A stretch of 64,000 nucleotides of DNA. Origin: Rhizobium subbaraonis. GTDB lineage: Bacteria; Pseudomonadota; Alphaproteobacteria; Rhizobiales; Rhizobiaceae. A model generated the notes under the pieces. That model was not told the DNA's origin. It did no database searches and saw nothing but the letters and a program-made list of their open reading frames with translations. Made by a program: the position numbers and the translations under genes. The stretch spans positions 1-64,000 of the forward strand of contig NZ_OBQD01000013.1 of assembly GCF_900220975.1 (NCBI RefSeq). The letters are read 5' to 3'. Numbering within the stretch: position 1 is the first letter of the stretch; every line of letters starts with the position of its first letter. Below are positions 8,623-16,915 of this stretch, one piece after another.

Positions 8623-9680
8623 GCAGCGTAGCGTTCATTGACCACGTCGCCGTGATCGGTCCACCAGGCGGCGTTGAAGGCAAGAGCGTTCTGGAAGTTG
8701 ACTGAGGCGGTCGGCAGGGTCGCGGCGATCTTCGGATCGATAAGGGCTTCTGCCGAACGGCGGATTGGCCCGTAGGCGATCACGCGTGCCTGCGCCGCGA
8801 GCGCTTCCGTTCCGGTCGCAAAACGAACGAAATCCTCGGCGGCGGCCTTCTCACGCGAACCGCGAACCACGGCATAATAGTCGGCATTCCAGATTTGCCG
8901 ATCCCAGACGATCCGCAGCGGTTTGCCATCGTCCGAAATCGCGCCCTGAATCCGGCCGTTGTAGGCCGTCGACATTGCGACCTCGCCATCGACCAGCAAC
9001 TGGATCATCTGGGCGCCCGTCTCCCAGAAGACGGATTCATCCTTGATGGTGTCGAGTTTACGGAATGCGCGATCGAGACCTTCCGGTGTGGAGAGAACTT
9101 CATAGACCGACGCCGGCTCGACGCCATCGGCCATCAGCGCCCACTCCAGAAGTGCATTGGGACGCTTCGGCAAGCCCCGCTTCCCCGGAAATGCCGCGAC
9201 ATCAAAGAAATCGTCGATAGTCTGAGGCCCCGTACGTCCCGCGAACGCAGGGTCATTGACAGCAATTACGTTGGACCACACGACAGACCCGACACCGCAG
9301 GGATGAAGCGCGCCGTCGAGGAAATCTTCCTTTGCAGGTTTCCCGTCAGTGCCAGACGGGAGCTTGTCGAGATCGACGCGCTCGAAAAGCCCGTCCGAGC
9401 AACCCCTTTCGAGGTCCTGCATTTCCACGTCAACGACGTCCCAACTTACGCTGCCGGATCGCACCTGGGCAACGAGTTCGGCCAGCCCACCGTTATAGTC
9501 AACGGACTTGATCTCGATGCCGGTCTTCCTGGCGAACGGCTCATAGTGGGCGACGCGCTGGCTGGCGGTATATTGCCCCCCGTAGGAGACGACCGTGAGG
9601 GAATCCGCCGCGTAAGCGGCATGAGTACCGGCGACGAGGATGCAGACACTCATAGCGCGGAGAAGGCGGGATACGTGCAT
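8607..9680 (-). CDS. ABC transporter solute-binding protein (PotD-like)
   Basis: A 357-residue periplasmic protein with a Sec signal peptide (LLRAMSVCILVAGTHAAYAA, cleavage near residue 25). The mature part starts with SLTVVSYGGQYTASQ, typical of the PotD/PotF (SBP_bac_8) class. It captures the substrate for the two permeases encoded directly downstream. A stretch of 36 bases separates it from the ATPase gene. The ligand cannot be told from the sequence; the downstream amidase hints at an amide or opine-like compound. Confidence 0.9.
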   Translation of the reverse strand: MHVSRLLRAMSVCILVAGTHAAYAADSLTVVSYGGQYTASQRVAHYEPFARKTGIEIKSVDYNGGLAELVAQVRSGSVSWDVVDVEMQDLERGCSDGLFERVDLDKLPSGTDGKPAKEDFLDGALHPCGVGSVVWSNVIAVNDPAFAGRTGPQTIDDFFDVAAFPGKRGLPKRPNALLEWALMADGVEPASVYEVLSTPEGLDRAFRKLDTIKDESVFWETGAQMIQLLVDGEVAMSTAYNGRIQGAISDDGKPLRIVWDRQIWNADYYAVVRGSREKAAAEDFVRFATGTEALAAQARVIAYGPIRRSAEALIDPKIAATLPTASVNFQNALAFNAAWWTDHGDVVNERYAAWLAQ

Positions 9681-9716
9681 GGTATGCTCCTTACGTTCTG
9701 TTAACAGGGGCTATGT

Positions 9717-10841
9717 TCAGGAAGCGGGAAAGGCGCGGGCGTCCTCGGTGCGCCAGCCGAGCAAAACTTGCTCGCCGACGTGAGGAACCGGCTGGTTGCC
9801 ATCGTTCGAAATTCGGTAGAGCAATTCCGTGTCGCCGGTGATCGTACCGGCCCGGACGCGAACGTTGTCGCCGTGATATGTTGCCTCAAGGACAATGGCC
9901 TCGAGGACATTCGGCAGGTATTCGCGTCCCGCGATCCGACGCAAACGCTCCGGCCGCACCATGAGATAGCCGCGGTCATCGCTTGATCCCATTCCGACCG
10001 CTACGGCCGATACGAGCCGGCCATCCGCCATCTGGAAGGTATCGAGCGAGGCGCTAGCCCGCCGCACCGGAATGCGATTGGTTTCACCGATAAAGGTCGC
10101 GACGAAGGCGCTCTCGGGCTTCTCGTAGAGATCCTTTGGAGGCGCGATTTGCGAAATCCGGCCGCCGTCGAAAACAGCCACGCGGTCGGAAAGAGAAATT
10201 GCCTCACCCTGATCATGAGTCACGTAGATGATCGTTGGCTTCAGTTCCCGGTGGATCCGAGCGAACTCCTCCTGCATCTGCTCTCTCAGTTGCTTATCGA
10301 GCGCACCGAGCGGCTCGTCCATTAGAACAAGCTCGGGATCGAAGATGAGCGCCCGCGCTACCGCGATACGCTGCTGCTGTCCTCCGGACAGTTGAGCGGG
10401 ACGTCTTTCTTCAAGCCCCTTCAACCGCACCAGATTCATTGCCCAGGCGACACGCCCGGCAATTTCATCACGCGCCCAGCCACGCATCTCCAGCGGAAAG
10501 GCGAGGTTCTGCGCGACCGTCAAATGCGGGAATAGAGCGTATTGCTGGAACACCATACCGATGTTGCGCTTGTAGGGCGGCAGTCGGGAAACATCATTCC
10601 CGCCCAACAGGATCTCGCCGGACGTGGGCTGCTCGAAGCCTGCAAGCATCATCAGGAGGCTGGTCTTGCCGGAGCCGGACGGGCCGAGAATAGTAAGGAA
10701 TTCACCCGCCTGAACGTTGAGATCGATACCTTTGACCACTGCGGTCATGCCGTCATAGCTCTTAACGACGTTGCGCAGAACGACGGATTGCGCAGAGGAT
10801 CGGGCCGGCCTCTCCTGCTCCTTCATCGTGACCGTCAGCAT
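9717..10841 (-). CDS. ABC transporter ATP-binding protein (PotA-like)
   Basis: A 374-residue ATPase. Walker A is GPSGSGKTSLL, the signature is LSGGQQQR, Walker B is LVLMDEPLGALD and the H-loop is YVTHDQGEA. A TOBE-type C-terminal domain completes the PotA architecture. It powers the importer encoded downstream. The ATG at 10841 has a GGGGAGG ribosome site 7 bases upstream and overlaps the end of the GntR gene by 7 bases, so regulator and transporter are co-transcribed. Confidence 0.95.
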   Translation of the reverse strand: MLTVTMKEQERPARSSAQSVVLRNVVKSYDGMTAVVKGIDLNVQAGEFLTILGPSGSGKTSLLMMLAGFEQPTSGEILLGGNDVSRLPPYKRNIGMVFQQYALFPHLTVAQNLAFPLEMRGWARDEIAGRVAWAMNLVRLKGLEERRPAQLSGGQQQRIAVARALIFDPELVLMDEPLGALDKQLREQMQEEFARIHRELKPTIIYVTHDQGEAISLSDRVAVFDGGRISQIAPPKDLYEKPESAFVATFIGETNRIPVRRASASLDTFQMADGRLVSAVAVGMGSSDDRGYLMVRPERLRRIAGREYLPNVLEAIVLEATYHGDNVRVRAGTITGDTELLYRISNDGNQPVPHVGEQVLLGWRTEDARAFPAS

Positions 10842-11548
10842 GCGCCTGCCTCCCCTGAGTGCAGGGCATCACCGACCATGAAGCTCATGATCCTGGACAA
10901 GGTGCGCACGATGTGATTGCGGCGCACCAAGCCGACGGCCCTGACATCGTTGGCTTGAAGGGAAACCAGTATCTCGTGGATTTCCTCGACCTGGGCCTCG
11001 GCCTCCATTCGCCAGTCAAGCTCGGCGAGGATCGTATAGTAGGCGCGTATCGTCTTGTAATAGAGGGCGTCCGTTACGGTCCGATACTCGGAGTTCCCCG
11101 AAAGGCCAAGCAGAACATCCTGCAGGCGATGGCTGATGGCGCAGAGCGCGCCGACATCCGGACGCTCGACCAGCGCCTTGCATTCCGGAAGAAGCTCGTC
11201 GAGCGCCATCATCACCGGATAGAGATCGCTGACGGGGCTCATGTCGCCCAGCAGTTCCGAGAGGCGGATACGAAGGGCAAAGGCATCGCGGAGCGATTTA
11301 AGGTCAACCGTGGTGACGATGGAGCCTACATTGGGCTTCGTTTCCACCAGCCCTTCCGCCTCCAGCATCTGCAGCACCCGCCGGATCGGCGTGCGGCTCA
11401 TGCCATACTTCTTGGCGAGTTCGGTTTCGCTCAAAGCCGCTCCAGGCGGATACGCGAGAAGACAAATACGATCTCGCAATGTCCTGTGGACGGCGGCGAA
11501 TCTCGCCCGTGGCGTCTCCCCTTCAGCATTCTTTACGATGCCTGACAA
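10835..11548 (-). CDS. GntR-family regulator of the ABC/amidase operon
   Basis: A 237-residue regulator with a winged HTH (LRDRICLLAYPPGAALSETE, then MSRTPIRRVLQMLEAEGLV) and a helical effector domain. A TTG start at 11548 is preferred: GGAGG lies 5 bases before it, and the length before DRICLL then matches the related protein at 18284. An ATG at 11614 would fall in the operator region. Being the first gene of the operon, it probably represses itself and the importer through the repeats at 11592-11640. Confidence 0.85.
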   Translation of the reverse strand: MSGIVKNAEGETPRARFAAVHRTLRDRICLLAYPPGAALSETELAKKYGMSRTPIRRVLQMLEAEGLVETKPNVGSIVTTVDLKSLRDAFALRIRLSELLGDMSPVSDLYPVMMALDELLPECKALVERPDVGALCAISHRLQDVLLGLSGNSEYRTVTDALYYKTIRAYYTILAELDWRMEAEAQVEEIHEILVSLQANDVRAVGLVRRNHIVRTLSRIMSFMVGDALHSGEAGAC

Positions 11549-11591
11549 TCTCACCTCCCCGTTTCGATTTGGCGGCAAAATACACATTAAA

Positions 11592-11640
11592 GTATGTATT
11601 GTCAAATACGACATACGACCGTTTCAAGCCCGTATACCGG
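11592..11640. promoter_or_regulatory. Operator-like inverted repeats upstream of the GntR/ABC operon
   Basis: GTATT-GTCA-AATAC (11596-11609) is a perfect short inverted repeat, and GTATGT (11592-11597) pairs with ACATAC (11611-11616). A near-palindrome around GTATAC follows at 11629-11640. Such TA-rich repeats with TAC/GTA half-sites are typical of GntR operators. AGTATGTATT and AGCCCGTATAC from this region recur upstream of the DAO-family oxidase (12952-12961, 12981-12991), which may belong to the same regulon. Confidence 0.5.
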
Positions 11641-11796
11641 CAGCATTTTTCCGATAGAGGCTCTACTTTCTGCAATCCATACGTGAATGGATTTTGCCAA
11701 GGAAAGTCCGCTGCCGCACTATGCCGCCATTGCATCGCCGCTACGGGATTATCCGAAGAAATAGCAATAGAGCCCTGGTACATCTGGAGTTGATGG

Positions 11797-12669
11797 ATGT
11801 TTGTCGAAACGATTCTATCGCCGGATTTGGGCGGCGAGAAACACAGCTTTGCGCCGACATACAATTTGAAGTGGCCGAACCGGTATCTCGATGCACATCG
11901 CACTCTCGACTATGTCATCCCGCAAAACGCAAAATCTGTTTTTGAGCGCGTGGTGGCCGCCTGCATGAGGACTCGCGGCAGAAGCAGCCTCAAGATCGTC
12001 GATATCGGGTGCTCTTACGGCATCAATGCCGCGTTGTTAAAATGCTCCACCACGCTGGATGAGCTCTATACCGAGACGGCTTCACCCCATGGTGTCCTGC
12101 GCAAGAGAAACATCGACAGCCATCGCGGATTCTTCAAGGCGAGAACGCGTCGCCACGACCTGTCCTTTGTCGGGCTGGATCCCGCATCTCGCGCCGTGGA
12201 TTACGCCTTGCAGGTGGGATTGATCGACGCCGCCGTGAACGCCGATCTTGAAGCACACGATCTGGTGGACAGTGACCGCGCCCTCCTGAGCGATGCGGAC
12301 CTGATCATCAGCACCGGCTGCGTCGGCTATGTCACCGAGCGAACCTTCGCCCGCCTCTATCCGGCGATCGCCGAATCGCGGCCATGGGTCGCGTGCTTTG
12401 TCATGCACCCGTTCGTCTATCATGGCATAGCGAGAATGCTGGATGACCACGGTCTTGCGACGACCGAGATCCACGCCTGGCGGCAACGCCAGAGGCGCTT
12501 TTCGACGTCGAGGGAGAAGCGCAAAGTGCTGGCTTCAATGAAGGCGCTCGACATAGACGACCGGTTCGAACGATCGACCGGTTACATCTACGCGTCGTTC
12601 CATCTTTCCGTGCCTCGATGCGAGATCAGTTCAGGCAATCTGACGGAAATCCTGCCATCACATCGCTGA
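11797..12669 (+). CDS. Class I SAM-dependent methyltransferase-like protein
   Basis: A 290-residue protein. SLKIVDIGCSYGINAALLK (about residues 63-82) matches the SAM-binding motif I of Rossmann methyltransferases, and SFVGLDPASRAVDYAL resembles motif II. GGAG lies 7 bases before the ATG. The substrate is unknown. It is divergent from the GntR/ABC operon and may share its regulatory region. Confidence 0.7.
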   Translation: MFVETILSPDLGGEKHSFAPTYNLKWPNRYLDAHRTLDYVIPQNAKSVFERVVAACMRTRGRSSLKIVDIGCSYGINAALLKCSTTLDELYTETASPHGVLRKRNIDSHRGFFKARTRRHDLSFVGLDPASRAVDYALQVGLIDAAVNADLEAHDLVDSDRALLSDADLIISTGCVGYVTERTFARLYPAIAESRPWVACFVMHPFVYHGIARMLDDHGLATTEIHAWRQRQRRFSTSREKRKVLASMKALDIDDRFERSTGYIYASFHLSVPRCEISSGNLTEILPSHR

Positions 12670-12689
12670 TGGACGTGGACCGGTCGCGA

Positions 12690-12908
12690 CTAGCCGCCAT
12701 CCTTCGATTTCAGAAAATCGGCTGGATTGACCCCAAGTGCTTGCGCCAATTCGAAGAGCGTGACGACGGTCGGGTTTCTCTGCCCTCTCTCCAGGCCGCT
12801 TAGATATTGCTGGCTGAATCCCGTCTGGGCTTCGACCTGTTCCTGGGTCAAACCCTTTTCCCGCCGGAGGCGGCCGAAATTCTCACCAACGAGCTGACGC
12901 ATATCCAT
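12690..12908 (-). CDS. XRE-family HTH regulator (paralogue of 19075)
   Basis: A 72-residue single-HTH protein: MDMRQLVGENFGRLRREKGL then QEQVEAQTGFSQQYLSGLE. It is very close to the protein at 19075, and the two share the upstream element TATAGTTGATAA in the same orientation. The start is chosen to match that relative. It is divergent from the DAO-family oxidase. A short Cro/C1-type repressor, probably self-regulating. Confidence 0.85.
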   Translation of the reverse strand: MDMRQLVGENFGRLRREKGLTQEQVEAQTGFSQQYLSGLERGQRNPTVVTLFELAQALGVNPADFLKSKDGG

Positions 12909-12940
12909 TGATATTGAATGGCAGGCGCGGCACGCTTGCG

Positions 12941-12961
12941 TTATCAACTATAGTATGTATT
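12941..12961 (-). promoter_or_regulatory. Shared XRE upstream element and AGTATGTATT motif
   Basis: The reverse strand reads TACATAC-TATAGTTGATAA about 33 bases before the XRE start at 12908. The same 19 bases with one change lie about 40 bases before the XRE paralogue at 19075. The AGTATGTATT in the same stretch also occurs in the GntR operator at 11591-11600. It probably overlaps the -10 region of the XRE gene. Confidence 0.5.
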
Positions 12962-13032
12962 TTTACGGCGCACGGTACACAGCCCGTATACAGGATGTGC
13001 CGGACCAGTTCACCAATCAAGAAAGCCGAACA

Positions 13033-14364
13033 ATGCCAGGACCCCGCGTGGAACCCGTGGAATCCCCACGGCCTCAACCGAAACAAGCCGATGTCGTCAT
13101 TGTAGGAGGGGGAATCGTCGGCGCGTCGATCGCCCTCGAACTTGCAGAGCGCGGCATGTCCGTCGTTCTTTGCGAAAAAGGTATCGTCGCCGGCGAGCAG
13201 TCGAGCCGGAACTGGGGCTGGGTACGGCTTTCACGACGCGATCCTCGTGAAATCGACCTCATGGCCCTGTCGATCCGAATCTGGGAGGGCATGGCTGAAA
13301 GGATCGGCGAGGACGTCGGCTATCGGCAATGCGGCATCCTCGTACCATTCTATTCGCCCTCATTCCGGCGGGAAAACGAAGCTTGGCTCGAGCACATCAG
13401 GGGAACCCAACACCGTGTCGGCGCGATCGGCACTCAGCAGGTGCGCGACTTGCTGCCGGACATGAATCTCGATCATGACGGTGCGCTGTATTCGCCGACC
13501 GACGGACGCGCCGAGCCGCAGAAAGCCGCACCAGCTATTGCTCGCGCTGCCATCCGGGCCGGTGCGACGATCCTGACCAACTGCGCGGTGCGCACCATCG
13601 AGACCAGCGGCGGCGCGGTCTCCGGAGTGACGACAGAGCATGGGCACATCAAGACAAGCTGTGTCGTCGTCGCCGGCGGGGCGTGGTCACGCCTTCTTCT
13701 GCGCGGCGCCGGAGTGACGCTTCCGCAGCTCAAGGTGCTGAATTCGGTCATGCGTACGGAACCTCTGCCGAACGGGCCGGAAGTCACCGTCCGCGGCCCC
13801 GGCTTCTCCGTCCGCAAACGCGCTGACGGTGGATATACGGTCTCCACGCTCACTTCGAACATTTTCGACCTCACACCGGATAGCTTTCGTTTCCTGCGCC
13901 AGTTCATCCCCGCCTTACGGTTGGAATGGTCGTCGCTCAGACCACGGGTTGGCCGGCGCTTCGTCGAGGAGATGCGGGAAATGCGTCCCTTCGGACCTAA
14001 TCAGCCCTCCCCCTTCGAGCGCACCCGGATACTGGATCCCGAACCGAATGTCGCCATGACCGCGAAGGCGCTGAAGCGCCTGTCGGAGGCGTTCCCCGCG
14101 TTTCGAGATGCGAAAGTCGCGCAGCGGTGGGCAGGCTATATCGACGTGACGCCGGATGCCGTTCCGGTCATTTCGCCGGTCGACACGTTGCGCGGCCTGG
14201 TGATCGCCACCGGCTTCAGCGGGCATGGCTTCGGTCTCGGGCCGGGTGCCGGAAGACTGGCCGCGGATATCGTGGCCGGAACGCCTCCGGTTGTCGATCC
14301 GCACGCATTTCGCTTCTCCCGGTTCTCGGACGGATCGAAGATCGTTCCGCTCACCGGCGTTTAG
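13033..14364 (+). CDS. FAD-dependent oxidoreductase, DAO family
   Basis: A 443-residue flavoprotein. The dinucleotide-binding motif VVIVGGGIVGASIALELAE lies near residues 20-38, and GYIDVTPDAVPVISPVD with GFSGHGFGLGPGAG form the C-terminal FAD-contact region of the D-amino-acid-oxidase/glycine-oxidase/DadA class. Such enzymes oxidise amino acids, sarcosine-like amines or opines. Together with the importer and amidase this fits catabolism of an imported nitrogen compound. The ATG at 13033 is chosen because the residues before it lack family similarity. Confidence 0.88.
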   Translation: MPGPRVEPVESPRPQPKQADVVIVGGGIVGASIALELAERGMSVVLCEKGIVAGEQSSRNWGWVRLSRRDPREIDLMALSIRIWEGMAERIGEDVGYRQCGILVPFYSPSFRRENEAWLEHIRGTQHRVGAIGTQQVRDLLPDMNLDHDGALYSPTDGRAEPQKAAPAIARAAIRAGATILTNCAVRTIETSGGAVSGVTTEHGHIKTSCVVVAGGAWSRLLLRGAGVTLPQLKVLNSVMRTEPLPNGPEVTVRGPGFSVRKRADGGYTVSTLTSNIFDLTPDSFRFLRQFIPALRLEWSSLRPRVGRRFVEEMREMRPFGPNQPSPFERTRILDPEPNVAMTAKALKRLSEAFPAFRDAKVAQRWAGYIDVTPDAVPVISPVDTLRGLVIATGFSGHGFGLGPGAGRLAADIVAGTPPVVDPHAFRFSRFSDGSKIVPLTGV

Positions 14365-14398
14365 CCTGCTTTCCGCAGACTCATTCATGGAGGTAGAA

Positions 14399-14821
14399 AT
14401 GGGTGAAACCGGTGATTTATCCGGGTCTGGATTACCGAGTGGCGTCGATATCCATGTCGGCTATCGTATTCGTACATTGCGCTTGGCTCAGGGAATGAGC
14501 CAGCACGATCTCGGCCAACTGCTGAGCGTGAGCGCTGAGCAAATTCAAGCCTATGAAACTGGTGCCAACCGCGTCAGCGCCAGTCAGCTCATGCGACTAT
14601 CGGAGATTTTCGGCACGGAGCCCACGAGCTTCTTCGAAGGGCTGGTCGGCCCTTCGATCTCCATGCCGAGCAAGCAACTCGACGATCTCGACCCTGTGGC
14701 GTTCAGCACGACGGCGGAGAGCATCGCTGTCGTAAAGGCATTCATCCGCATCACGAACCCGGAGCTTCGGCGACTGATCATTGGGCTAATCGAAACGCTG
14801 GCGGATAAAGACGACGAATAG
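14399..14821 (+). CDS. XRE-family HTH regulator with C-terminal helical tail
   Basis: A 140-residue protein. The HTH is at about residues 22-80 (GYRIRTLRLAQGMSQHDLGQ, then AYETGANRVSASQLMRLSEI), and an ELRRLIIGLIETLAD tail follows. GGAGG lies 5 bases before the ATG. The ICE-borne regulator at 40188 has the same layout and the same NRVSAS and LRRRILGLVTALAD segments. This type is common in Rhizobiales. Confidence 0.88.
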   Translation: MGETGDLSGSGLPSGVDIHVGYRIRTLRLAQGMSQHDLGQLLSVSAEQIQAYETGANRVSASQLMRLSEIFGTEPTSFFEGLVGPSISMPSKQLDDLDPVAFSTTAESIAVVKAFIRITNPELRRLIIGLIETLADKDDE

Positions 14822-14913
14822 CTTTCATGGCGTCCTGCAACACCCTGCCGCGTTTCACAGCCTTCTATGGGTTTGAGACGTGGCATGGGCCGGCAATACA
14901 GGCGGAGGTCGGC

Positions 14914-15213
14914 TCAAAAACCGACGAGCACCATGTCCAGGGCAAGCATGATTTCGGCATCCTGCCCCGCAAGGCTGGTAACCGGGTTTCGCAACAGCTT
15001 ACGGGGAACTGCCGCCATGAATTGCGTGACCATGATGTGGGGCTCGTCCCCGACGGCAAACACCGGATTGAGGCGTTTGGCCGGCAGGGGCGCCTGCGCC
15101 GGAGGGAGCAGCGGCACCACGATCCGCGTGTTCAGCTCGTGCAGGACGTCGGCCTGGACATCAAGCACATAACCCGCTCCGCCCGGATTGGCGTGAACAT
15201 CGAAGCGCGCCAT
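14914..15213 (-). CDS. ccdB: CcdB-family toxin
   Basis: A 99-residue CcdB: MARFDVHANPGG, YVLDVQADVLHELNTRIVVP and the conserved C-terminus with a tryptophan-free IMLALDMVLVGF ending. CcdB poisons DNA gyrase. The ATG overlaps the ccdA stop as TGATG, the standard coupled arrangement. The canonical protein has about 101 residues, so this one looks intact. Confidence 0.92.
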   Translation of the reverse strand: MARFDVHANPGGAGYVLDVQADVLHELNTRIVVPLLPPAQAPLPAKRLNPVFAVGDEPHIMVTQFMAAVPRKLLRNPVTSLAGQDAEIMLALDMVLVGF

Positions 15214-15449
15214 CAGAACTGCCGATATTGATCCAGAGGCAGACCGTGCGCTTCGGTCCATGCGTTCGAGCTGGCCAGAGCCTCGACGTTCTCGCGCTGC
15301 CATGCCCGCGCCTTCGCCTCGGCGACAGCACGCCTCAAACCGGCTTCCGCCGCTTCCGACAGATTGATTCCGAAAGACCTCGCTTCCGTCAGCAAAGATG
15401 GGTCGAGTGTCAGGTTGGTCGGCTTCTTGGGGGTGGATCGGCCTTGCAT
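15213..15449 (-). CDS. ccdA: CcdA-family antitoxin
   Basis: A 78-residue antitoxin. An N-terminal ribbon-helix-helix DNA-binding part (PTNLTLDPSLLTEARSFGI) precedes NLSEAAEAGL, and the C-terminal AWTEAHGLPLDQYRQF is the toxin-binding tail of CcdA. It neutralises CcdB and should repress the operon at the palindrome just upstream. Confidence 0.92.
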   Translation of the reverse strand: MQGRSTPKKPTNLTLDPSLLTEARSFGINLSEAAEAGLRRAVAEAKARAWQRENVEALASSNAWTEAHGLPLDQYRQF

Positions 15450-15458
15450 GTGCTCGTC

Positions 15459-15491
15459 TCCGTCATGCGCATTATATATGCGCATGACGGA
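15459..15491. promoter_or_regulatory. 14-bp-arm palindromic operator of ccdAB
   Basis: TCCGTCATGCGCAT (15459-15472) and ATGCGCATGACGGA (15478-15491) are perfect inverted arms around TATAT. The palindrome ends 10 bases before the ccdA start at 15449, and its ATTATATAT core could include the -10 element. It is the likely CcdA or CcdAB binding site. Confidence 0.8.
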
Positions 15492-15527
15492 CTTTGACAA
15501 GACTTGTTGCCGCAACCTAGCAGAGAG

Positions 15528-15785
15528 CTATGCGTCGGCTGCTCTACTTGTAACCGGCGCCCTGAAGCGAATGCCGACACCACGGCCGTCATCTTCAGGA
15601 ATAAACTCGATGCCCGCTTTCCGAAACGCTTTAACAATACTGGAAAGATTGTTGGTGATGGGGATGTGAGCTCCGCGCTCGAAATCGGCGATGGTTTGTC
15701 GGGAAACTGTAGCAGCCGTGGCCAAGTCTCCTTGGCTCCATCCCAGCATCGCTCTTGCCCAGCGGCATTGCTCCATCGTCAGCAT
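15528..15785 (-). CDS. XRE-family HTH regulator, first of a tandem pair
   Basis: An 85-residue protein (MLTMEQCRWARAMLGWSQGD start) with HTH residues WSQGDLATAATVSRQTIADFE and the C-terminal pattern GIEFIPEDDGRGVGIRFRAP. This tail recurs in the next upstream gene, so the two are tandem paralogues. A start at 15776 is also possible. It lies 11 bases from the neighbouring regulator. The role is unknown. Confidence 0.8.
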   Translation of the reverse strand: MLTMEQCRWARAMLGWSQGDLATAATVSRQTIADFERGAHIPITNNLSSIVKAFRKAGIEFIPEDDGRGVGIRFRAPVTSRAADA

Positions 15786-15795
15786 GCTATACGAA

Positions 15796-16062
15796 TTATC
15801 CGTCCGTCGCGCTGCCGGCGGCCGGTGCGCGGAAGCGAACACCGGCACCGCCGCCATTCTCTGCAATGAACTCTATCCCGGCTTCTTCGAGCGCCGCCCG
15901 GACTGCCTTTAGGTTGGCCGCGGTCATAGACGGAACACCATCCCCGGCTTCCGCGCGGCGTACCGTTGAGATACCGACGCTCGCCCCTTTGGCCAGTTCC
16001 TCGGAAGTCCATCTGAGCAACGCTCGCGCCGCTCTTATTTGCGCTCCAGTGATATCCTTCAT
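15796..16062 (-). CDS. XRE-family HTH regulator, second of a tandem pair
   Basis: An 88-residue protein from MKDITGAQIRAARALLRW. The HTH is TSEELAKGASVGISTVRRAE, and the tail GIEFIAENGGGAGVRFRAP matches that of the 15528 protein. A longer start at 16098 (MNGNVSNS) is possible. The low GC of the leader compared with the neighbours hints at acquisition. Confidence 0.8.
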   Translation of the reverse strand: MKDITGAQIRAARALLRWTSEELAKGASVGISTVRRAEAGDGVPSMTAANLKAVRAALEEAGIEFIAENGGGAGVRFRAPAAGSATDG

Positions 16063-16247
16063 ATTCCGTCGATTTGAATTTGAAACATTTCCGTTCATAT
16101 GATACTTAAAGTCCCACTTGATAGCATGGCCCATGTCTTCTTTAGAAGCCAGCGGGATCATTACCGTCAAGCCGCAATCGGCCGCACTCAGCGCTCGTAA
16201 CACTGAGTACGGCCTAACCACAACCAAAGCTTAAGGGAGCTCGGATC

Positions 16248-16907
16248 ATGGCTGATTCCGACCATAACAGAACTTTGCCCCACGTCACCCGCAGGACATC
16301 ACTCGCCATTGTAGCCGGATCATTGATGGCGCGCATGACAAAAGCAAATCCCGCAATGCCAGCTACGGGCGACACCACGCTCGACCCCGCCCTTTCATTG
16401 TGGCGCGACTGGACCGAAGCCCATCAAAACGCCTGCCGGCTGGGTCGGCAGCAACAGGCGCTGGAACGCGAACTCGTGTCCATTGCAGGCTTCCCGACAG
16501 TGGAGGTACGAATTCCCGACCGGCTCGAACCGATCAGCGTCACCACGGATGCGGATATCGACCGCTGGCTTGGCAGGGACGACAATCTGGCGATGGCACG
16601 CGCCAGCGCCAGGACCGCGCTGGCCATTCGTAGACGGGCATGGGAAGCGGCGGACGAACGTATCGGATATAGCCGCATTCGGCAGGAAGAGGAGGCCGCC
16701 ACAGAAGAGGGCGAGCAGATCGCGGAAGCCCTGTGGGACTGCCCTGCCCGCTCCCTGGCCGGTGCGGCCGGCAAGCTGCATGCAGCGCTCATCATGGGCG
16801 AAACATCGGAGGATTGCGAGGAATTTCCCTGGCCACAGCTCCGCTCCGTTCTGGCCGATCTGGTGCGCCTTGACAGCGCACCAGTCACCGGCATCGAGGC
16901 GGCCTGA
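16248..16907 (+). CDS. Hypothetical protein with twin-arginine-like N-terminus
   Basis: A 219-residue protein not assigned to a family. Residues 14-30 read TRRTSLAIVAGSLMARM, which could be a weak twin-arginine or membrane signal. The remainder is helical and charged, with a GEQIAEALWDCPARSLAGAA segment typical of small helical proteins of rhizobial mobile elements. It is convergent with the M24 hydrolase gene, 8 bases away. Confidence 0.65.
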   Translation: MADSDHNRTLPHVTRRTSLAIVAGSLMARMTKANPAMPATGDTTLDPALSLWRDWTEAHQNACRLGRQQQALERELVSIAGFPTVEVRIPDRLEPISVTTDADIDRWLGRDDNLAMARASARTALAIRRRAWEAADERIGYSRIRQEEEAATEEGEQIAEALWDCPARSLAGAAGKLHAALIMGETSEDCEEFPWPQLRSVLADLVRLDSAPVTGIEAA

Positions 16908-16915
16908 AAACAGCC

